A stretch of 64,000 nt of DNA from Burkholderiales bacterium (GCA_026225235.1 JAMFSK010000131.1:62001-126000), one strand, 5' to 3'; positions 10,460 to 19,514 are shown, counted from the stretch's first letter. Made by a program: numbers and translations. The notes: generated by a model not told the origin, from the sequence alone.

Positions 10460-11122
10460 TCAATTGCCCGGGTTCACGAGCCCCGCTGCGATGTTGATGG
10501 TCAGGGCGAGGATGCTCGCATTGAAGAAGAAGGAGAGCACCGACTGCGCGAGTGCGGTCCGTCGAATCTGCGAACCGCGTAGCGCAACATCCGAGGTCTG
10601 CGAGGCGACGGCGATGGTGAAGGAGAAGTAGAGGAAGTCCCAGAAATCCGGTTTCGGGTCTTTCTCGGGAAAAAGCAGCACGCGCTCGTCATCCGGTGAA
10701 GCGTGATAGAGGCGCGCATAGTGCATGGAGAAGAGGGTGGGGATCAGCGCCCATGCGCCGGCGACCGTGAGACCCGCGAGTGCGATGTGGCCGAAGCTGG
10801 CGCGGCCGGGTCCTTTGGCGGTGGCCAGCTCGAGGATGATCGCCGCGACGCTTGCTATGGCCGCCAGGCTGAACACGGCGAGGCTCGCGGCCGCGCTTTC
10901 GTCTTCCCGCTCGGCGAGACGCTGGAGGTCGATGCTCGACATGCGCGGTGCGAGCTCGCCGAGCACCAGGACCAGATACAGATAGACGGCCACGTTCCAG
11001 CCGATCAGCGCGCGCTGGACGCCCGCCAGAGAACCCGGCATCAGGATTGCTGCGATCAGCCCGATCATCAGCGCTATATAGAGGCGCGGCCGGGCCATCA
11101 CCATGTTCTTCAGAAACGGCAT
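10460..11122 (-). CDS. DUF1345 family integral membrane protein
   Basis: A 220-residue, very hydrophobic protein of the DUF1345 family; its biochemical role is unknown. Membrane segments are visible at about residues 14-32, 40-58, 82-102, 112-132 and 190-215, with the family signature [18 protein letters not shown] near residue 165. The loop before it ([17 protein letters not shown]) is hydrophilic. It is monocistronic: glgA lies 333 bp downstream in the same direction and the sugar dehydrogenase operon is divergent. Start ATG at 11122 follows GGAAGGAT-like purines. Membership is clear, function is not. Confidence 0.85.
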   Translation of the reverse strand: MPFLKNMVMARPRLYIALMIGLIAAILMPGSLAGVQRALIGWNVAVYLYLVLVLGELAPRMSSIDLQRLAEREDESAAASLAVFSLAAIASVAAIILELATAKGPGRASFGHIALAGLTVAGAWALIPTLFSMHYARLYHASPDDERVLLFPEKDPKPDFWDFLYFSFTIAVASQTSDVALRGSQIRRTALAQSVLSFFFNASILALTINIAAGLVNPGN

Positions 11123-11329
11123 CTATTTCATCCTTCCGGTAACGATTGCAGTCTTCAATAGGGGGCGGCGTCATCACTACCGAACCGTACCGCACGAGCG
11201 CATCATTCGATGAGCGACGACAGTCGCGGGAAACGCCGGTCTTTGAACGCAATGACACGATAGCAGGCGCCCGGTATGCGGATATTCGCACGCAAGCCTT
11301 TCAGTGGCGTAGTTCTTGCTCGAACAGCC

Positions 11330-11348
11330 CCGCGACGCGATGTCGCGG
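11330..11348. promoter_or_regulatory. inverted repeat upstream of sugar dehydrogenase operon
   Basis: CCGCGAC at 11330-11336 is mirrored by GTCGCGG at 11342-11348 with a 5-base spacer, 38 bp before the ATG of the dehydrogenase small subunit. The position suits an operator or a 5' leader hairpin. No regulator gene sits next to the operon, so the binding protein is unknown. Confidence 0.35.
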
Positions 11349-11386
11349 CACCCCGAAGTGGATTCGGTCAACCATCGGAAGCTCGC

Positions 11387-11965
11387 ATGGACCAACACCA
11401 CCGTTTGCAAGACGCCAAGACATTTCCCCCTGACTCAAGCGGCCGCCGTCGGCTGGTTCTCGCTGCGATCGCCGCAGGCGCGCTCGCGGCTTTTGGTAGC
11501 CTGAGTGCGTTCGACCCTCGCCTGCGACCCTTCGGCTCAGCGTGGGCACAGGGTGCAGGCGGCACGGCCGATCTTGATACCTTTGTCAAAGTCAGTCAGC
11601 AACTGACTGGCAGGTCGCATCTCGATGCTGCGCTCGGGGCACGGATCTTCGAGGCCCTCGCGGCCACGGACGACGCGTTCGCGACGCATGTCGAGGCGCT
11701 CTCCAAGTGGCTGGCAGCCCATGGTGGCGTTCCCTCGGACACGGTCACACAAGCCCTGCGCGCCGACGATAACGCGGTCCTCGCCAAGGCCGTCACAGCA
11801 ATCATGAGTGGCTGGTATCTCGGCGTGGTGGGCGAGGTCCCGCGAGCGACCGTCGTCAGCTATGAACAGGCGCTCATGTTCGATCCAGTTCGTGATGTGC
11901 TGACGATTCCCTCATATTGCCACGACGTCCCTGGCTACTGGGCAAGGCGCCCCGGCACCGCCTGA
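11387..11965 (+). CDS. FAD-dependent sugar dehydrogenase small (gamma) subunit, Tat exported
   Basis: A 192-residue protein matching the small 'hitch-hiker' subunit of membrane-bound FAD sugar dehydrogenases (B. cepacia glucose dehydrogenase gamma, sorbitol dehydrogenase family). The N-terminus SSGRRRLVLAAIAAGALAAF followed by SAWAQG reads as a Tat signal peptide; the flavoprotein subunit has no signal of its own and in this family is co-exported with the small subunit. ATG at 11387 is chosen because GGAAG lies 6-10 bases upstream and the signal peptide then has normal length; the frame stays open further upstream to 11276. It is followed by the flavoprotein gene after 146 bp. Confidence 0.88.
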   Translation: MDQHHRLQDAKTFPPDSSGRRRLVLAAIAAGALAAFGSLSAFDPRLRPFGSAWAQGAGGTADLDTFVKVSQQLTGRSHLDAALGARIFEALAATDDAFATHVEALSKWLAAHGGVPSDTVTQALRADDNAVLAKAVTAIMSGWYLGVVGEVPRATVVSYEQALMFDPVRDVLTIPSYCHDVPGYWARRPGTA

Positions 11966-12111
11966 GTCGCCGCGGGATCGGGGGCCGTCGGGCCCCACAC
12001 CTTTTCTCGCCTGCCCGTGTTTGTGTGTGCTGTCACCGCCGGCGCCACAGCCGGGCCGAATACCTGAATCCACTCGCCTGGCGCGCCAGGGGGTATCCAA
12101 AGAGGTTTTTC

Positions 12112-13713
12112 ATGGCCACATCAACGTCTGCCGATGTCGTCGTCGTCGGCTCGGGCGTCGCCGGCGGCTTGCTTGCCCATCAACTGGCCTTGCAAGGCGC
12201 CTCGGTACTGATTCTCGAAGCCGGGCCCCGCGTCGAGCGCTGGCGCATCGTCGAACGCTTTCGCAACTCTCCCGTCAAGAGTGACTTCGCCACGCCTTAT
12301 CCGTCGACCTTGTATGCGCCGCATCCCGAATACGCGCCGCCGAATCACTACCTCGTACAGCGCGGCGAGTATCCGTATGCCTCGCAGTATCTGCGACTGG
12401 TGGGTGGCACCACGTGGCACTGGGCGGCCGCGGCCTGGCGCCTGCTGCCTTCGGACTTCCGCCTGAAGACGCTCTATGGTGTGGGCCGCGACTGGGCGAT
12501 TCCGTATGAAGCGCTCGAAGCGTGGTATCAGGCCGCCGAAGTCGCATTGGGCGTGTCGGGGCCCGACGGTTCTGTTGATCTCGGTTCGCCGCGCAGTCAG
12601 GCGTATCCGATGGCGGCGCTACCGCTCTCTTATATGGATCAGCGCTTCTCCGACGTGCTCAACGGCAGTGGCTTTCATGTGGTGCCCGAGCCTGTCGCGC
12701 GAAACAGCCGGCCTTATGACGGCCGGCCGACCTGCTGCGGCAACAACAACTGCATGCCGATCTGCCCGATCGCCGCGATGTACAACGGCGTGACGCACGC
12801 CGAAAAGGCCGAGCAGGCGGGCGCCACGCTGATTGCTCAGGCGGTCGTCTATCGGGTCGAGGCCGACGATCGAGGCCTGATCACGGCTGTGCACTATAAG
12901 GATCCGAACGGGCAAAGCACGCGCGTCACGGGCAAGCTGTTCGTGCTTGCAAACAACGGTATTGAAATTCCCAAGCTCATGCTGATGTCGACGAGCGACA
13001 AATTCCCGCATGGGATCGGCAACAGCTCCGACCAGGTCGGGCGCAATCTCATGGATCACCCCGGCACGGGGGTGAGTTTTCTCGCGAATGAACCGCTTTG
13101 GCCCGGTCGTGGGCCGATGGAAATGACCTCGATTGTCAATTTCCGTGATGGCGCTTTTCGCTCCGACTACTCAGCCAAGAAGCTGCACCTGTCGAATGGC
13201 GTCGCCACGCCGGGTGTGGCGGCCACGCTGATCAAGAGCGGCTTGAGTGGCGCCGAGCTTGACCGGCAGATCCGTGATCGTTCGGCGCGCACGCTTCAGA
13301 TCAACAGCTTCCATGAACACTTGCCCGAACCGAATAACCGCGTGCTGCCTTCGAGCGATCACAAGGATGCACTCGGCATTCCACAGCCCGAGATCTATTA
13401 CTCGATCGGCGACTATGTGAAGCGCAGTGCGGCCAACACCCATGAACTTTATGCGCAGATCGCCGGATTGTTTGGGGGCACCGAAGTCACCTTTGCAGAC
13501 GAGTTCGCGCCGAACAATCACATCATGGGCACCACCGTGATGGGGAAGGACCCCGCTGACTCGGTCGTCGACGCCGATTGCCGGACGCACGACCACCCAA
13601 ACCTGTTTGTCGCGAGCAGCAGCGTGATGCCGAGCGCCGCCTCGGTCAATTGCACCCTGACGATCGCCGCCTTGTCCTTGCGGCTCGCCAGCACGCTAAA
13701 GAAAGACCTGTGA
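12112..13713 (+). CDS. FAD-dependent sugar dehydrogenase catalytic (alpha) subunit, GMC family with Fe-S ligands
   Basis: A 533-residue GMC oxidoreductase that oxidises a sugar, probably glucose at C1, and passes electrons through an Fe-S cluster to the cytochrome subunit. The FAD-binding glycines are in VVVVGSGVAGG (residues 9-19). C208, C209, C214 and C218 (TCCGNNNCMPIC) reproduce the cysteine spacing of the 3Fe-4S cluster in B. cepacia glucose dehydrogenase. The C-terminal active-site segment has NNHIMGTTVMG and the GMC signature SSVMPSAASVNCTLT. ATG at 12112 has AGAGG about 8 bases upstream; the open frame runs further 5' but in GC-rich non-family sequence. The exact substrate cannot be read from sequence. 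Confidence 0.92.
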   Translation: MATSTSADVVVVGSGVAGGLLAHQLALQGASVLILEAGPRVERWRIVERFRNSPVKSDFATPYPSTLYAPHPEYAPPNHYLVQRGEYPYASQYLRLVGGTTWHWAAAAWRLLPSDFRLKTLYGVGRDWAIPYEALEAWYQAAEVALGVSGPDGSVDLGSPRSQAYPMAALPLSYMDQRFSDVLNGSGFHVVPEPVARNSRPYDGRPTCCGNNNCMPICPIAAMYNGVTHAEKAEQAGATLIAQAVVYRVEADDRGLITAVHYKDPNGQSTRVTGKLFVLANNGIEIPKLMLMSTSDKFPHGIGNSSDQVGRNLMDHPGTGVSFLANEPLWPGRGPMEMTSIVNFRDGAFRSDYSAKKLHLSNGVATPGVAATLIKSGLSGAELDRQIRDRSARTLQINSFHEHLPEPNNRVLPSSDHKDALGIPQPEIYYSIGDYVKRSAANTHELYAQIAGLFGGTEVTFADEFAPNNHIMGTTVMGKDPADSVVDADCRTHDHPNLFVASSSVMPSAASVNCTLTIAALSLRLASTLKKDL

Positions 13714-13741
13714 ACGCGAATCCCGCATAAGGTGGGTTGCC

Positions 13742-15112
13742 ATGAAAGACAAACAAGCAGAACGGGCGGCGGCCTCACGGCGCGCGAGGGCCTGGGTCAG
13801 GAGGGGCTTGGCCGGTGCGGCGGTATGTATGGTCGCCTGGACGGGTTGGGAGGGGGCGAGCTTTGCGGGTACACCGGGCACACCAGGTACCGTCGGTGCA
13901 GCCGGCTCGACACCTCAGGCCCCTGTGAGCGAAGAGGTCCGGCGCGGAGAATATCTCGCGCGTGCCGGCGATTGTGTCGCCTGCCATACGGCGAATGCCG
14001 CGCGGCCGTTCGCGGGCGGTTTGCCGATCGTCACTCCGTTTGGCACGATCTACACGCCGAACATCACGCCCGATGCCGACACCGGCATCGGCAAATGGAC
14101 GGATGCCCAGTTTCTGCGCGCCATGCACGAAGGTATTCGTGCGGACGGCGCGCAGCTCTATCCCGCTTTCCCGTATAGCGAATACACGCGGGTCAGCGAC
14201 GACGACGTGCATGCGATCCGTGCCTATCTGACGACGCTTGCGCCGGTTCACTACACGCCACCGGGGAATTCGTTCAAGTTCCCCTTCAACCAGCGCTGGC
14301 TCATGATGTTCTGGAAGTGGTTCAATTTCCATGAAGGCCGCTTTGTTCCCGATTCCAGACAGAGCGTCGAATGGAATCGTGGCGCTTATCTGGTCGAAGG
14401 ACTTGCGCATTGCGAGGAATGCCACACCCCGCGCAATCTCATGCAAGGTCTGCGCAATAGCCAACGCTTTTCGGGCGCGACGCAGGCGCGATGGCACGCA
14501 TTCAATATCACTCCCGACAAGACTGCGGGCATCGGTGAATGGTCCGATGACGAGCTGGTCCGCTATCTGTCGACCGGTGTCGCGAGTGGCCGCGCCAATG
14601 CCGCCGGGCCCATGGCGCAGGTTGTCGAGGACAGCACCCAGTACCTGAGCGGCGACGACCTGCGCGCGATCGCGGTGTATCTGCGAGGTGTGCCGCCGGT
14701 TAGCGGCGGCGTGACGCATCCTCGTGATCAGTGGGGTCAGCCCGCGAACGATGTGATGGCGATGCGTGGCACTTCCGTGAAGGGTGTCGACGGCGCACAA
14801 TTGTTTGTTGCGAACTGTGCGAGCTGCCATGGCTGGAATGGCAAGGGCGTTGGCGGGAGCGCGCCAGGCGCTTATCCGTCGCTAATTCACAACTCGGCGG
14901 TAGGCGCGGCGCAGGCCGACAACCTTACACTGGTGATCCTGCACGGTGTGACGCGACATACCGCACAAGCCGATGTCCTGATGCCCTCGTTCGGCGCCCA
15001 TCTGAGCGACGACGAAGTCGTTGCGCTCGTGAACTACATGACCCGCCAGTTCGGCGATCCAAATGCAAAAATCACCGCGACCCAAGTCGCGGTGTTAAGG
15101 AAGGCAGAGTGA
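13742..15112 (+). CDS. triheme cytochrome c (beta) subunit of FAD sugar dehydrogenase
   Basis: A 456-residue periplasmic, membrane-anchored cytochrome that takes electrons from the flavoprotein to the respiratory chain. Three CxxCH heme sites are visible: CVACH near residue 78, CEECH near 223 and CASCH near 358. The first ~45 residues (RRARAWVRRGLAGAAVCMVAWTGW) form a basic plus hydrophobic export signal. The gene lies 28 bp after the flavoprotein gene and its stop overlaps the following phosphatase start (GTGA). Length and heme number match the B. cepacia FADGDH cytochrome subunit. A paralogue without dehydrogenase partner is at 39659-41059. Confidence 0.92.
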   Translation: MKDKQAERAAASRRARAWVRRGLAGAAVCMVAWTGWEGASFAGTPGTPGTVGAAGSTPQAPVSEEVRRGEYLARAGDCVACHTANAARPFAGGLPIVTPFGTIYTPNITPDADTGIGKWTDAQFLRAMHEGIRADGAQLYPAFPYSEYTRVSDDDVHAIRAYLTTLAPVHYTPPGNSFKFPFNQRWLMMFWKWFNFHEGRFVPDSRQSVEWNRGAYLVEGLAHCEECHTPRNLMQGLRNSQRFSGATQARWHAFNITPDKTAGIGEWSDDELVRYLSTGVASGRANAAGPMAQVVEDSTQYLSGDDLRAIAVYLRGVPPVSGGVTHPRDQWGQPANDVMAMRGTSVKGVDGAQLFVANCASCHGWNGKGVGGSAPGAYPSLIHNSAVGAAQADNLTLVILHGVTRHTAQADVLMPSFGAHLSDDEVVALVNYMTRQFGDPNAKITATQVAVLRKAE

Positions 15113-15894
15113 AAAGAGTGGTGCCCTATCGGCCTGTCAGACGTCTTCCGGCGAATCGCAGTGGCCGTGATTTTGTGCTGGGTGACCTGCATGGGAACAC
15201 GACGGCGTTGCGCTATTTGTTGCGCGACGTGGGCTTCGATGTGCGAGAAGACCGGCTTCTCTCGGTGGGTGACTTGGTCGATCGAGGCGACCATTCTGCG
15301 CAGGCGCTCGCCTTGCTCGACCGGCCCTGGTTTCATGCCGTGCGAGGCAACCATGAAGACATGCTGATTGCTGTCGCCGAGGGCGTGCTCGAATTCGAGC
15401 AATGGGCCAAGGTGGGCGGCGAGTGGGCGCGCCGGGTGCCAGCCGAGCTGCTGGCTGCCTATGCCGAGCGGCTGCGAGAGCTGCCACTCGCCTTGATGGT
15501 AGGGGCGCCGGGGCAGGGCTTCAATCTCGTGCATGCTGAGTTCTTTGGCGACGATCGCGCGCTCGGCGTGGGGCATTTCAGCGAGCACATCCGGCAGCGG
15601 ATGCTATGGGGGCGGCAATTGATCAGCGGGACGGCGCCCGCTAGCCCCGAAGTGCTGCATCTGGGTCTTTCACCGACGTATTGCGGGCACACGCCGGTTG
15701 AACGCGTGAAGACGATAGGCGCGCAGATCTTTGTCGACACGGGCGTGTTCACGCGCATGGGACGGCTTACGATCGTCGATCCGGCGACTCAGGAGAGCTA
15801 CTCGGTATCGGCGGCTGAGGCGAACGCCGCGGGGGCCGCGGCATGGCCCTGGCCAGGCGAGCCGTCGCCCGAGCCGGTGGGGCTGGCGGGGTAG
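15109..15894 (+). CDS. PPP-family metallophosphatase (PrpA/ApaH-like), GTG start
   Basis: A 261-residue calcineurin-like phosphoesterase. The two-metal motifs are complete: GDLHGN, GDLVDRGDH and RGNHED, plus later histidines in NLVHAEF and YCGHTPVERV. Bacterial relatives are Ser/Thr or Tyr protein phosphatases (PrpA/PrpB) and diadenosine tetraphosphatase (ApaH); the sequence does not decide between them. The start is taken as GTG 15109, which overlaps the cytochrome stop (GTGA) and follows AAGGAAGG at an ideal distance. That makes it the fourth gene of the dehydrogenase operon by translational coupling, an association I do not know a reason for. The C-terminus ends in a Pro/Ala-rich tail. Confidence 0.88.
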   Translation: MKRVVPYRPVRRLPANRSGRDFVLGDLHGNTTALRYLLRDVGFDVREDRLLSVGDLVDRGDHSAQALALLDRPWFHAVRGNHEDMLIAVAEGVLEFEQWAKVGGEWARRVPAELLAAYAERLRELPLALMVGAPGQGFNLVHAEFFGDDRALGVGHFSEHIRQRMLWGRQLISGTAPASPEVLHLGLSPTYCGHTPVERVKTIGAQIFVDTGVFTRMGRLTIVDPATQESYSVSAAEANAAGAAAWPWPGEPSPEPVGLAG

Positions 15895-15914
15895 AGGGGG
15901 CGCCTTGCTCTTCC

Positions 15915-17747
15915 CTAACGGCCCACTGCTGCGACCGGTGCAGGTCCCGGCGACACCGAAAGCGGGGTGGTTCGGCCGCCATCCAGCACCCAAAGTCCGC
16001 CGCCGCCGTGCTTCGCATGGCGCTTGGCAATCGCAGCGGCTGAGGCGACATCTTCTGGGCGACTGAATGCATCCGGAACGATGCGCACCGCGCCGATCGT
16101 CAACGTCGTCAGCGGAAAGAACGAGGGATTCCCATGTCGATCCTCGGCCGCGATGCCCCCGGCCTGCAGTGCTTCTTCGTCGAACATGCCGAGTGCACGT
16201 TCGTTGAACGTCGTGACGATCTGGCCGCAGCGCGTATCCCAATCGGCACTCTGAAAAAGCACCACGAAGTCGTCGCCGCCGACATGTCCGACAAAGTCAC
16301 GCCGCACGTCGCAGTTCGCCGAAATCACCCCTGCGGCGAGCCGGATCATTTCGTCGCCTCGCCAATAGCCATACTGGTCGTTGTATGGCTTGAAGTGATT
16401 AAGGTCACAGTAGCAGGCCGTGAACGACACGCGTGCGGTCAGCAAGCGGGCGATGTGCTCGCTGATCGGAATATTGCCTGGCAGGAAAGTCAACGGGTTC
16501 GCGTGCCGGGCCGCTTCAATGCGCACCTCGGTGACGGCCTTGACGAGTTGCTCGCCGGTGCCTAGCCCCAGGTAGCTGCCGCCTTCGGTAATCACGAAAC
16601 CCGAACTCAGGTAGCGCTGGTCTCCCGACACCAGGATCTCGGTCAGTTGCTCGAGCGTCTGATGCTTGTCGACGATGATCGGGTTCGCGTCCATGAAGGC
16701 CGTGCAGGGCCGTTTGCCGAACAATTCCTTGTGGTACGGGTGCGTATACCGGTCGATGAAATCGCGCCGATTAATCAGTCCAAGCGGTTTGCCCTCCGCC
16801 GAGATGACGGCGAGCGCGTGGAGTTCGGGCCGGTCGTGAAAGATGCGGATCAGCTCGTCGTTGCGCATCTTCGGATTGATGCCGGGCGCATCGATCACCA
16901 GTTTTTCGGCCGAAAAATGTGTATGCGCCACCTTGCGCATCGCTGGGTAGACCACGATGTCAGTACTGGCGAGCACATCGCGCGCCTCGGCGCCGATCGT
17001 GCCGGCCGCCTCGCGCTGGGGGCGCCCGAGCAGATAGCCCTGTGCATACACGATACCGAGATCGCGGATGATCTCGAGTTCTTCACGTGTCTCGATGCCT
17101 TCGGCGACCAGCCGCGTGCCGAACGTCTCTGCGAGATGGAGCATCGCCTTGAAGGTCTGCACCTTGGCCGCGTGCTTGTCGATGTCACGCGAGAAATAGC
17201 GGTCGATCTTGACGATTTCCGGTCGGAGCTCCGACCACAGCCGCAGGCTCGAACGACCGTCGCCGAAATCGTCGAGCGCGATTTGTGCGCCTTGCGCGCG
17301 CAGCACCTCGACCATTCGCGGCAGCGCCTCGACATGATGGACCTGGTCGTGTTCGGTCAATTCGATCACGAGCTCGCCCAGCGGAATGTCCGCCTGGTCG
17401 AACAGCGCCTCGAGCTGGCGTTCACCGTGCCGCACATAGTGCTGCACGAGAAAGGTTGCGCTCAGATTGATGAACAGCTTTGCTCGTCCTCCCGCGCGCC
17501 GGTACTCGCCGATGCCCGCATTGGCGGCGGCGAATTCGAGTTCGTTGAGTCGCCCCTCCGCCCGGGCCATGGCAAACAATACGTCCGGCATTTGGTAGGG
17601 CGTGCCGCTCGGGCCGCGGATCAGGCTTTCATGGCCGTAGATCGCATGTTCGGCAAGGTTCACGATCGGCTGGTAGACCGGTGAGAGCAACTGGTCTGCC
17701 AGGATCGCTTGAAGTGTTAGCCCCGAATCTAGATGTGTGGTCGTCAC
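15915..17747 (-). CDS. EAL-CBS-GGDEF signalling protein (c-di-GMP)
   Basis: A 610-residue cytoplasmic protein with no membrane segment. Residues ~10-250 are an EAL phosphodiesterase domain with all main motifs: E40 in HESLIRG, NLSA, ELTEHD, DDFGDG, KIDR, EGIET and QGYLLGRP. Residues ~265-395 are a CBS pair, and ~430-590 a GGDEF domain with HVGGDDF, an accepted active variant. The residue three before the I-site aspartate is V (VRRD), so the product-inhibition RxxD site appears absent. It could therefore make or break c-di-GMP, gated by a ligand of the CBS pair. Start is GTG at 17747. It lies 60 bp downstream of the RES toxin gene on the same strand. Confidence 0.93.
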   Translation of the reverse strand: MTTTHLDSGLTLQAILADQLLSPVYQPIVNLAEHAIYGHESLIRGPSGTPYQMPDVLFAMARAEGRLNELEFAAANAGIGEYRRAGGRAKLFINLSATFLVQHYVRHGERQLEALFDQADIPLGELVIELTEHDQVHHVEALPRMVEVLRAQGAQIALDDFGDGRSSLRLWSELRPEIVKIDRYFSRDIDKHAAKVQTFKAMLHLAETFGTRLVAEGIETREELEIIRDLGIVYAQGYLLGRPQREAAGTIGAEARDVLASTDIVVYPAMRKVAHTHFSAEKLVIDAPGINPKMRNDELIRIFHDRPELHALAVISAEGKPLGLINRRDFIDRYTHPYHKELFGKRPCTAFMDANPIIVDKHQTLEQLTEILVSGDQRYLSSGFVITEGGSYLGLGTGEQLVKAVTEVRIEAARHANPLTFLPGNIPISEHIARLLTARVSFTACYCDLNHFKPYNDQYGYWRGDEMIRLAAGVISANCDVRRDFVGHVGGDDFVVLFQSADWDTRCGQIVTTFNERALGMFDEEALQAGGIAAEDRHGNPSFFPLTTLTIGAVRIVPDAFSRPEDVASAAAIAKRHAKHGGGGLWVLDGGRTTPLSVSPGPAPVAAVGR

Positions 17748-17807
17748 GTCATATTTCTCATCGTTTTAGCGCCTTGTACGCTCGCGACGTGACTTTTTTG
17801 TGACAAC

Positions 17808-18518
17808 TCAGGCGAGTTGCCGAAGTTCAAATACCGCATCGATCGTTTCACCATTCCAACCGTATTCAAGATAGCTCTCGTGCAGGCACTGGCGTAGCGC
17901 CGACGTCCGGAACGCGGCCAGGCAGTCGAGCCCTCTGTCGCGTACCGACGGATACACGATGCCCGCGTGGCCTGCCGTGCGTACGGCTTCTGCCAGCGGC
18001 TGACTCGCCGCATAGCTGTCGGGTGAGAAGACCGCGGCATACTCGCCGCCGGCCTGGCGCAAGTCGACCACCGGACCCCGCGCATCGACGTGATAGAGCC
18101 GCATCTGCTGGCGCATTGGCGCCTCGTGGGTCGCCGCGAGAAAGCGTGCTGCGTGATAGCGCGTCTCTGCGATCGCCGTGCCCCGCTCGCGCGCGCAATA
18201 GAACACACCGAATGCGCCATTCGAGAACCGGCTGCCGTGCGGGTTCGGATGGGTGAGGGCGGCCATGATGGGGCCGCTACCGGGGCCATAGAGGCGCTCG
18301 TCGGCGGGCACGAGGTCGATGAGCCCCACGTCATTGCGCATGCGGTCATTGGTCAGCGCCTCGAGTGCATAGAGCGCTTCGAAGTCTTCGGCATTCGCCA
18401 CGCGGTCAAACAGGTTGATCGCGGGAAAGCGCGTCGGCACGACTCGCCACGCAGGTTGCCAGTCGATCTCGGCTCGGGGCCAGGTGTTCGCGCGTTCGCG
18501 GGATGTGTCTGTCGTCAT
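17808..18518 (-). CDS. RES domain toxin of type II toxin-antitoxin system
   Basis: A 236-residue RES-domain protein; characterised members deplete NAD+ by hydrolysis or phosphorolysis and are held inactive by a Xre/ParS-type antitoxin. The domain features are visible in order: WRVVPTRFPAINLFDRV, then GVFYCARERGTAIAET with the conserved Glu, and YAASQPLAEAVR with the conserved Ser region. The ATG at 18518 is chosen because GGAGG is six bases upstream and it overlaps the antitoxin stop by ATGA; the same frame stays open upstream to 19289 but that is antitoxin coding sequence read out of frame. The protein is longer than the shortest RES toxins (~150 residues), with ~80 extra N-terminal residues. 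Confidence 0.88.
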   Translation of the reverse strand: MTTDTSRERANTWPRAEIDWQPAWRVVPTRFPAINLFDRVANAEDFEALYALEALTNDRMRNDVGLIDLVPADERLYGPGSGPIMAALTHPNPHGSRFSNGAFGVFYCARERGTAIAETRYHAARFLAATHEAPMRQQMRLYHVDARGPVVDLRQAGGEYAAVFSPDSYAASQPLAEAVRTAGHAGIVYPSVRDRGLDCLAAFRTSALRQCLHESYLEYGWNGETIDAVFELRQLA

Positions 18519-18946
18519 GCCCATCCTCCGCGCACCGCATCGAGATACTGGCGAACCGCGACTAGGTCGCTGACGTTGCCGCCGAGCATCCGGTCGAGCG
18601 CGCTGCCGCCGTGGGCGAGCGGTGCGGCATTGGGCTTGCGAACCCAGCGATCGGCCGCCTCGTTCACGGGCAACAGGATCTGCAGGGACTTGTAAATGCC
18701 GACGATGTACGACAGCCGTTCGAGCGTGTCGCGTGGCACACGTGCCGAGACGGGGTCTGCCCGCCACTTGAACATCGTCGAGCGGCCCGGTGAGCCCAGT
18801 AAGACGAGTTGCTCGTCGACGCTGAGGCCCCAGTCGCGAGCGATGTTGAAAAACGCCCGCAAACCCGCTGCGGCCATCGCCTCCTGGGTGATGCCATCCT
18901 CTCGGGCCGGTTTCAATTGCGCGACCGCGCGTTGAATGCGTGCCAT
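18515..18946 (-). CDS. Xre/MbcA/ParS-like antitoxin (DUF2384)
   Basis: A 143-residue protein of the Xre/MbcA/ParS family that pairs with RES toxins. The N-terminal part (about residues 20-80) is a helical region resembling the Xre DNA-binding fold; the C-terminal part (WVRKPNAAPLAHGGSALDRMLGG, then a helix) is the DUF2384 toxin-binding domain with its typical 'PN..F.G..PLD.ML.G' pattern. ATG 18946 follows GGGGAG. The frame stays open to 19030 but passes through an A+T-rich stretch that looks like the promoter. It overlaps the toxin start by 4 bp, the usual antitoxin-first order, and probably autoregulates from that A+T-rich region. Confidence 0.85.
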   Translation of the reverse strand: MARIQRAVAQLKPAREDGITQEAMAAAGLRAFFNIARDWGLSVDEQLVLLGSPGRSTMFKWRADPVSARVPRDTLERLSYIVGIYKSLQILLPVNEAADRWVRKPNAAPLAHGGSALDRMLGGNVSDLVAVRQYLDAVRGGWA

Positions 18947-19355
18947 GACTTTCTCCCCGGTTTGTCCTTCGCCATAGGAGTTTAGTACACAAGTGGATAT
19001 AAGAACAATTAAGTCCATTTGAATACGCATAGCATCCCGTCGTGTATCGTGGTTCGAGGCCTATTCGACACCTTTTGACGTGCGCAGGACATTCGGCCGA
19101 ACGGCCAATGCCGATCGCGCGCAATGAGGAATCGCCCGGCGTGCGAGGCGAGAAACTAGACAGGGAGGTCGACGCAGGGAAACGGGACGGGGCAGCCCGC
19201 AAAAAGCAGAGGGGTAAAAACGCAGAGGAACAGCGCAACGGGGATCGGTTGCGGGAGGATAGACGCGTGCGGCCAAAAGCCGCAGGCACCCCGCCTGAAA
19301 GAAGGCCGCATCCGTGCCGATCTTTGGCCCGGATGCGGTTTCATGTTGCGAACCG
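18947..19355. other. 409-bp gap: toxin-antitoxin promoter region and terminator hairpin
   Basis: The part next to the antitoxin (about 18975-19030) is A+T-rich (TAGTACACAAGTGGATATAA on the plus strand) and is the likely promoter/operator of the toxin-antitoxin pair. The middle (19040-19300) is GC-rich; open frames there on both strands lack recognisable domains or good ribosome sites and are not called. The right end holds the hairpin listed at 19306-19338. Confidence 0.45.
19306..19338 (-). terminator. hairpin downstream of the DUF3309 gene
   Basis: CCGCATCCG (19306-19314) pairs with CGGATGCGG (19330-19338), a 9-bp GC-rich stem with a 15-base loop, 18 bp past the DUF3309 stop. On the minus strand it is followed by CCTTCTTTC, a weak U-rich run, so it could be an intrinsic terminator or a mRNA 3'-end stabiliser. 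Confidence 0.5.
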
Positions 19356-19514
19356 TCAGATTCGACCGGTCAGCAAGAGAATGATCACGATGATGACGAC
19401 AACGCCAAGCAGCCCGGTTGGCCGATAGCCCCATGAGCGGCTGTGCGGCCACGTCGGCAGGGCACCGATCAAAATCAGGATCAAGATGATAAGCAGGATG
19501 GTTCCAACGGTCAT
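19356..19514 (-). CDS. DUF3309 family small hydrophobic protein
   Basis: A 52-residue protein, MTVGTILLIILILILIGALP then TWPHSRSWGYRPTGLLG and a second hydrophobic helix ending LLLTGRI. This is the DUF3309 pattern: two membrane helices around a conserved short hydrophilic turn (TWP-SR-WGY-P-G). Its function is unknown; similar genes are common in proteobacteria. AGGAG lies seven bases before the ATG. It has its own short intergenic region from the phosphate transporter gene, which is upstream on the same strand (188 bp), and a hairpin follows. Confidence 0.85.
   Translation of the reverse strand: MTVGTILLIILILILIGALPTWPHSRSWGYRPTGLLGVVVIIVIILLLTGRI

Noticed and set aside
19042-19428. Possible small gene upstream of the DUF3309 region
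   Set aside because: Overlaps the hairpin and the DUF3309 gene, no ribosome site, Arg/Lys-rich chance composition.
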